NCBI GenBank assembly: GCA_029582165.1
Contig: CM055877.1
Span: 29,719,241 to 29,783,240 of the forward strand
From: Portulaca oleracea
Taxonomy: Eukaryota; Streptophyta; Magnoliopsida; Caryophyllales; Portulacaceae
Length of the DNA: 64,000 nucleotides
Reading direction: 5' to 3'
Part shown: positions 57,605 through 64,000 of the stretch, one piece after another
Position numbering within the stretch: the first letter of the stretch is position 1
Layout of the letters: each line of letters starts with the position of its first letter
Made by a program: the position numbers and the translations under genes
Notes under the pieces: generated by a model
What the model was told of the DNA's origin: nothing
Databases searched by the model: none
The model's input: only the letters and a program-made list of their open reading frames with translations

Positions 57605-57830
57605 TGGGGTATATACCGACAGTGATGGTGTGAGGTGAGATGCAGAAGATCGTCGTCCATGGCAGACCTGTGTTTTCGTGTTCATCAATGGTCAAGTTTT
57701 CTTTATTTTATTATTTTTTTTAATGTGTTGGATGAAGAAGATGAGAAAACCCTGAAATTGAACCATGTTTATGGGTTGGTTGAATCGATATGGATCATGA
57801 GGAAGTGGTATTTGATTTGAATTTTATGCA
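57605..57830 (+). pseudogene. Possible 5' exon of the element A transposase
   Basis: An ATG near 57601 gives MDGVYTDSDGV, then GT at an AGGTGAGAT context; another ATG near 57659 opens MADLCFRVHQWSS. The position between the left TIR and the FAR1 fragment fits a leader exon. No domain is recognisable, so this is weak. Confidence 0.3.
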
Positions 57831-58029
57831 ATTTGAAGTTGGGAGAGGTTATGTTTGTGCGCAGTTGGCTACATTAAAAAGATGAATCTGTTGTTCGGTG
57901 GACTTGTAAATGATGTTCAACTGAAATATATGATATGTTCACATATATGCATCCGTCGTGTACATCTGTGAGCTACATGTTGTCCAGTTGATTTATGTGG
58001 TCTGTAGATGTCTATTATATGATAAAACA

Positions 58030-58720
58030 ATAAATGTGCATGCAAGTTAACCATGATGTCCATATGCGTGGAACAGATGATCATTCATTACAAAGTTTTT
58101 TAATTGAAATGTGTTTTTGATCATGACATTGTGTTGTACATTGAGGTTAAGTTGCATGTATATGACCATCTTATTCCAATGCACATCACGTACACAGTGT
58201 CTGAGCATTCCGACATGTATCTATGAGAAACAATGTTTTGCTATGTATATAATTTGTAGTGCAGACCCCAATGCGCATCTATGTGGATCGTGTTGTACAT
58301 GGAGTTTGATCATATTGTGCAATGAACATGACTATGCTGTGTACATGTTAGTTTTGTATGTTTTTATTCTGCAATGATGTGTACAAGTTAATCGAGACGT
58401 CCAAATGTGTGGAACATGATGATCATTCATTACAAAGTTTGTAATTGAAATGTGTTTTTTATCATGACATTGTGATGTACATTGAGGTTAAGTTGCATGT
58501 ATATGACCATCTTATTTCAATGCACATCACGTACACAGTGTCTGAGCATGATTATGTTCTTGTGTTTGGGACTTGATGTGCATTTTTGTATGTATGTGAT
58601 TTCTCATTTATGATGCCTATATCCCAGGTCGTGTATGTTTATAGATGTGAACATGATTATGTTCTTGTGTTTGGGATTTGATGTGCATTTTGTATGTATG
58701 TGATTTCTCATTTATGAGAC
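58030..58720 (+). repeat. Tandem direct duplications inside element A
   Basis: A unit of about 165 bp (CATTCATTACAAAGTTTTTAA, TTGCATGTATATGACCATCT, GCACATCACGTACACAGTGT) occurs at about 58080-58206 and again at 58425-58550. A second unit (ATTATGTTCTTGTGTTTGGG, GTATGTATGTGATTTCTCAT) occurs at about 58551-58613 and 58655-58716. Copies are close to identical, so the duplications are recent. Confidence 0.8.
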
Positions 58721-58765
58721 ACTTGATGCTAATTTTGCTTAAGGTAATTTTCTGACGGGTTCCTT

Positions 58766-59026
58766 TTGTATCCGGTTGTGCAACATTGTAGCGAGGGGAC
58801 ACCTGGAGGTGAAGACTCGACTTTGCTGCCACCCCCCATCCCATTGAGTTACCAGGCCAACAATAATGTGCAATATGTTCCATTGTGTGATGATGAGTCA
58901 TTGGTTCCAAAAAGGGGGATGATATTTCATAGTATTTATGAAGGGAAGAAGTTCTACTTTTGTGATATATTTTGCGTGACAGGAGCCATCTACCTTTTGA
59001 TGAATTTGATCATGTACTTTTGTTGA
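58766..59026 (+). pseudogene. FAR1-like transposase N-terminal fragment
   Basis: The frame reads PPPIPLSYQANNNVQYVPL and then VPKRGMIFHSIYEGKKFY. The pattern P..GM.F.S..E...FY opens the FAR1 DNA-binding domain of FAR1/FHY3 proteins and the MULE transposases they derive from. After a few more residues (FCDIFCVTGAIYL) the frame ends at TGA 59024, where the rest of the domain should follow. The zinc-binding residues, DDE core and SWIM finger are absent. It is a truncated relic. Confidence 0.55.
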
Positions 59027-59079
59027 GTCCAACGTTCATTTATAAAGGCATTACAGTTATTTAGAGTTTTATGTTATAC

Positions 59080-60720
59080 AAAGAAGCAAATGAACAACCG
59101 ATTGTGCTGAAATGAACATCGAGTAATGTCAAAATGAACATCTGATAATATTCCATTTTGTTAGATAGTCCAATTACTTGGTACCATAAATCGTAACTCA
59201 CAGTAAAAAGGACATCCTATCCCCACGACATCACTATGAAAAGTATGACATCAAATATGAACAACAATGAACAAAATGACTTGATTTAGTGAAACATCAA
59301 AAGATGGATCTCTAGCACTATTAAAATGAACATCTTGTAACAATAAATGAACATCTTGTAATATTAAAATAAACATCAAAAGTTTGTTGGTGCTATTAAA
59401 ATGAAAGATGGACGTCTAGTACTATTAAAATGAATATCAAATAACATGAAAATGAGTATCATATGTAAATTACCCAGATGACCATCCATCTACATTAAAA
59501 TGAACAAAGTTGAATTGATTTAGTCCAACATCTAATGATAGAAATCTGACACTATTAAAATGAAGATCTTGTAACATTAAAATGAGCATCCTATAATATT
59601 AAAATGAATATCAAAAGTAGGACATCAATATGATACAAAATATAAAAACTAACATGCTATAAAATTAAAATGAACATCCTGTAACATTGATAAAATTTGA
59701 CTCCGGCTACAACCCAATGTAATAAAAACTTGGTATCAATTTGGGGCATCAATACAAAAGAAATAGGTCATGAATAATGCTCCGGACAGTTCCTAATGTC
59801 GTGTGTTGTTAATTTGCCAAAACAATTACATGTATGTGTACTTGCTTTCTTCTCAGTGGCGACCTCTATTATCAAGTTCATGCTCATATGATTTGTCTAT
59901 GCTCGAACCCAATAGACCTACATCAAAATCATGTAATAATGTCTTCTTCCTAGCCGTCCACCCTTATTTTGAGCACAAGAACACCTTCCATTCATTCCCT
60001 TTGTCATTAGTAGTATGGTTGTGACTGCACACACTAAATCAAACACTCACTACATATTGCTCATAAAACTTCTTGCGGGGTAGGAAATGGAGATTCTGTC
60101 TCAGTATCCATCTTTCTCACACTTCTTCCTTGGCAACATGTGATATATATCATTTACATTATATTGAACCTGGAAACAGTTAAAAAATGAAACACAATTA
60201 TATGTTCAAACCAAATAGACAACATGGTCAAACCAAACGGACATGATGTTTACACCAAATGAACATCATCTTCGAACCATGTGGACATCATGTTCAAACA
60301 AAATGGACATCAAGTTCAAACCAAATGGACATCAAGTTCACCAAATGGACATCATGTCATAATATATTAGATGGACATCAAAATACTATAAAATGAACAA
60401 TAACAACATTTGATTACATTCAACTACATCGTAACGAACACCCATCATCAATTATATGCACATTTGCTAGTATCAAAATAAACATCAAACCACCATCAAT
60501 ATTAACATCCATTAAAAGTAAGGCGAACATCATGTTATATCAAGTTGAACATTCATTTTGTATTTTTCATGTTTCTTACTCATATTGACATCAAAATACA
60601 TCCACATCATGTAATGAACATACAAAACGAACATCTAGTTATAAAAAAATGAACATCAATAGCAACATGTTAGTGCATTCAGTTACATCATAATGAACAC
60701 CAAAACCCAATGTACAGAAA
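59080..60720 (+). repeat. Array of ATGAACATC / ATGGACATC motifs
   Basis: About a dozen AAAATGA(A/G/T)(C/T)ATC(T/C)-type words stand at 20-60 base spacing in 59088-59690. A second run of AAATGGACATCA and AAATGAACATC follows in 60230-60700. All are on the plus strand in this half of element A, while the left half (57.9-58.7 kb) has GATGT(C/G/T)CAT words, the inverse. There is no coding signal apart from chance frames. Confidence 0.7.
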
Positions 60721-61365
60721 AAGAAAACTTTCTATCACTACCATACGATTCTGAACTACTTGCAAGTAAAAAAAAAAAACCCTAATTTTTCCAACACAAA
60801 CCCAACCATCAAACATACCTTGTGTTGCTGGTTTGTTCAAACCCCACATCACCTCTGCCATGTATTTCAATAGTCGTTTAAAAACCTAATTTTTCATCCC
60901 AGAAAAATGAAAATCTACAACTTACCTTGAAATTATATATGGTCTATTCGAATCCAGTTGCAAATCGAGATTACAAATTTGAAAAAGAGCAAATTGACAA
61001 ACTCATATCTGATTGTTGATTGTTTCTATCTCCTAGTTCGAAAGAGGAAGAATGAAGGAGTTGAAATGGGAGAATTGAATATGCTTGGAAAGAGGAAGGG
61101 GGAAGGAAGAAGGATGGGTTGCAGATGATTGTGATGAACAACCCAAACCCCATGCACTGAATGAGCCGCCAAAGAGAAACACGCCTGCACAAATTCCACA
61201 GCCCCCATCTGCTTTTTCTTTTTTTCCCTTTCACCCTCACGTGATGCTTGGCAAAAAATAATGGAAAATTGTGTTTTTTTGCTGGCCATTGATCTTGCAT
61301 CCAATGGCCAATAATGACTCTTCTCTCATTCTCACCAAAAAGTAATTCTCACCCTATCTATTCCC

Positions 61366-61384
61366 TATATATATATATATATAT
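61366..61384. repeat. (TA)n between elements A and B
   Basis: A 19-base TA run separates the end of element A from the start of element B. With the flanking termini it forms a perfect inverted repeat (ATTCTCACCCTATCTATTCC and its inverse around it). Confidence 0.9.
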
Positions 61385-64000
61385 GGGAATAGATAGGGTG
61401 AGAATGGAGTTTGGGTGAGAATGTGAGAACAGTGGCTAATAACCCTTGGATCTTAGATCAATGGCTAGCAAAAAAATAGCAGTTTCCCTTTATTTTGGGT
61501 CTCATCATGTGACCCCTTAGTCAACAAAAAAAAAAAAAAAATCAGAAAGCGTTAGAGATTGAAAAGGGAGGATGAGCATTAATTTGAACGCCATTTTCAA
61601 AATGCAGGCTGGTGACTTCTAATCTCCTTGCCATCATAAAGTATCAAAGTAATCAAAAGCTTCAATTTTTGGTTTTTGTCGTTCATTGAGAAAAGAAAAT
61701 AGCAAAGATACACCCAGGCGACGACATTCATCGTCAACAGCTGAACACCACATCCCAGTCAAATTTAGGGTTCAACATTTGGTTTCTATCGTTTGGACAA
61801 AACCCTTTGTCGAAAAAATTGATCATTCATCCACAGTCGTCCATGGATATTTGTGGAGAAGGTGCTGTAGGGATGTAACAGAACATCGATTCAAGGTAAT
61901 TGAAGAATTGTATCAATTAGTAATTTTTTTCTTTTTTTGGTTGTTCATCCAAGGTGATGAGATTTCAGTCCCCCAAGGTGAGGATTTTAGTCAAGGAGAA
62001 ATCCATATGTATATGAATCAACAAAAATCATGAACAATTGTGATAGAAAATAGTGAATGTCTTGTAATGGTTATCGGAGGTATAACATGAATGTTCATTT
62101 GGGCTTGAACAGGAATGTCCATTTGGTTAGAGCTAGTATGATGTACTTTTGGTTTGACCATGATGTCCATAATGGTTCATTTGCTTGGTTATTTGAACAT
62201 GTGAGTTTGCAATCTATGTTTTTAATTAATGCTCTAATGGTTTCAACATTATGGCCTTGTTGTTCTTTTTATTATAACTGTATGTTCACTTTGTTATAAT
62301 ATCGGATGACATTGTATTGGTCAGATGTGATTCTAGTGTTTTGAACTTGAGGTCCAATTGGTGAAAACATGATGTCCATTTGGTTTGAACATGATGTCTA
62401 TTTTATCATAACTTGATGTACATTCAATATATTATTCCATGATGATGTCATTATAGGTCTGAAATGTGTATAATATATGTGGATGTTCATCTTGTTGTAA
62501 CCAGATGTTCATCATGTTGTTACTGGATGCTAATTTTGATGTTGGGTCGATGTCCATTTTGATGTTACTAGATGTTCTTTTAACTGAAAATTAGTGTTTA
62601 TTTTGATGTAAGTGTATTGGAGTTTAACTTGAGTGTTATATGATGTATTGGATGTCCACATTGGTTGTTCTTGTATGTTCTTAACACTGTTATTACATGG
62701 CCTATTAAAAATATTATTGTATATATGAAACAAAATTTTCAACTTGATGGATTTTATGGGATCGATCATGAAAAACTGATGATGTATTATTGGTCATGTA
62801 GGGGTGGATGTCAGGGCCTCGATGACGATACCACTGCCCAACATGATGCATTTCATGTTCTCACTGCAATTGTAAATGAGATGTCAAACACTGTCAATCA
62901 AATAGGTGAAGCCACGCCCGAGATGGATGTTGAGATGAAATCTCCATTTTCGACCCCACAATAAGCTTAAGGCCATCGTATTTTCAAAGACTGCTAATTT
63001 GAACCGAACAAGGACACTCACCCCCTCTGATGCTGGTGCTTTGCCATACATTGATGATTAGATTTTTAGGCAATCTTCCTCATTGTCTTTAGTTATATGG
63101 CATTTTGTAGGATCGAAATTTTGTAAAACAAGTAACATATTGTCATGTACTTTTTGTGATATTTTCATACCTAATATGAGTGGCAAAACTCATCTACCAT
63201 GTGACATTCATCGTCAGCTGTTTTTGATGTCCTCTTCTGTTATAGCAAATGTTCATTTCTGAATGTCTTATTGTTGTCTTTATTGAGTTTTTCATTTTTA
63301 TATTGATGGATGTTCCTTTAGCAGTTACTGTATGTCCAATTCTGATGTTGGTGGATGTTCATTTTGGTATGTCCATTTCGATGTTGGTTTAATTGGGGTT
63401 TAGGTAAAATATATTTTACTTTCAGTCAATGTCCATTTTCCTTTTAATAGATGTTCGTTTTCTAATACTGGATATCCATTTTGACGATGGTTATATAGAC
63501 TTTTATGCACGAATTATTAAAATATTTGTTAATGGGTGTCCTTTTTGCTGTCATTTGATGTCCGTTTTGATTTTACTAGATGTTCATTTTACTAATTATG
63601 GATGTCCATTTTGGTGAGGATATATTTTAATTTACTATATAGTAGGACACTAAGTTTCCTATAAATGAACATCCCCATAAACACATATGGACATCATGTA
63701 CCAACAAATGCACATCACAATTGTATCCCCAATCAATTATTAAACACATATCAACATCACTATTGTACCCCCAACATCACATACCAAAAAAAGCTTGATT
63801 ATGTACGTCCAAAAATATAAAATGATCAACATGTATGTTCAAATTATAAAATGATCAATGTACCAAACTCATTACATGTTCGATGTACAGAAACTCATTC
63901 ATGTTTAAGTCTCCAAATAGGCATTATATGTTCTAATAATCACATTTCTAAAAAAATAAAAAAAAAAACATCCCAACAACATCTTCAGATCAGGGGGGTG
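61385..64000. mobile_element. Element B: related TIR transposon, runs off the window
   Basis: Starts GGGAATAGATAGGGTGAGAA like element A but diverges after about 20-60 bases, keeping CTTAGATCAATGGCTAGCAA as a diverged counterpart of A's GCAAGATCAATGGCCAGCAA. The other end is not in the window. From 62070 to 63620 it carries many GATGTCCATTT and GATGTTCATTT words. From about 63660 the words flip to AAATGAACATC. A C-terminal-like protein fragment lies at 62796-62964. Confidence 0.7.
62796..62964 (+). pseudogene. Possible C-terminal transposase fragment of element B
   Basis: The open frame ends with GLDDDTTAQHDAFHVLTAIV, then NEMSNTVNQIGEATPEMDV, TAA at 62962. The composition is protein-like and GC-richer than its surroundings. 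The amphipathic helix resembles the region after the SWIM finger in FAR1-type proteins, but the likeness is weak. Upstream frames are broken. Confidence 0.35.

Larger units (their letters stand above)
57194..61365. mobile_element. Element A: 4.2-kb TIR transposon in (TA)n, FAR1/MULE-like
   Basis: Terminus GGGAATAGATAGGGTGAGAA at 57194 recurs in inverse ending at 61365. The inverted similarity extends about 270 bp (57194-57470 with 61080-61365), including CATTGGATGCAAGATCAATG and GGCGTGTTTCTCTTTGGCGG. Both sides are TA repeats, so a target duplication cannot be told apart. Inside are a FAR1-like fragment on the plus strand, tandem duplications (58.03-58.72 kb) and arrays of ATGAACATC-type words (59.08-60.7 kb). 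Long TIRs plus a FAR1 domain suggest a Mutator-like element, and the TA preference recalls TA-targeting plant families. Confidence 0.8.

Noticed and set aside
59080..60720. CRISPR-like array
   Set aside because: The words are short, degenerate and irregularly spaced, and this is plant nuclear DNA.

Overview
The window is nuclear DNA of a flowering plant, most likely a eudicot. Genes have short exons with GT-AG introns, the DNA is AT-rich, and most of the sequence is layered transposable elements of plant families (L1-type LINEs, Tat/Ogre-like and Copia LTR elements, CACTA, hAT, Mutator-like, Stowaway and Tourist-like MITEs). I cannot name the species from the sequence.

Two host genes can be supported. 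At 1442-6075 (+) lie the last six coding exons (495 codons) of an ASHH2/SDG8-type histone H3K36 methyltransferase; the CW and SET domains must lie to the left of the window. At 53196-49380 (-) is a complete four-coding-exon gene (637 aa by my splice model) for a plant protein of unknown function, with a non-coding 5' exon near 54323-54440.

6.4-10.45 kb: degraded transposon-like DNA dense in a GTGAACAATT-type motif, with duplicated exon-like pieces and an LTR-like fragment. 10.5-27.6 kb: a textbook nest. A 230-bp direct repeat pair (one copy carrying a foldback MITE) encloses an L1-type LINE (11171-27228, 12-bp target duplication). The LINE is split by a Tat/Ogre-like retroelement in the order LTR-internal-LTR-truncated internal (11280-21316, minus orientation). 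That element carries one intact 530-codon gag-like ORF with a CCHC zinc knuckle. A Mutator-like MITE with a 10-bp duplication also sits in the LINE.

29.56-37.6 kb: an LTR element with no visible coding capacity (5-bp duplication ATTAT). It sits in a dead Copia element and itself contains a 2.3-kb non-autonomous CACTA element with an internal 200-bp-arm foldback. 38.4-41.85 kb: a defective hAT element containing a long-TIR Mutator-like element and another TIR element. 42-48.3 kb: a Stowaway remnant, a 5'-truncated LINE with an open 526-codon frame, a solo LTR related to the 11-19 kb LTRs with a Tourist-like MITE inside it, and a Stowaway-like MITE. 54.6-55.75 kb: a hAT element and a possible MITE just upstream of the unknown-function gene. 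57.2-64 kb: two related elements with GGGAATAGATAGGG termini set into (TA)n. They carry FAR1-like transposase fragments and arrays of an ATGAACATC-type motif that change strand between element halves.

The host genes look unrelated to one another. The most unusual structures are the mirror-image motif arrays, the tandem Tat-like element with its lone 530-aa protein, the foldback inside the CACTA element, and tRNA-like modules near one end of two separate hAT elements. Splice sites and element ends were read by eye and not tested by alignment or transcripts.
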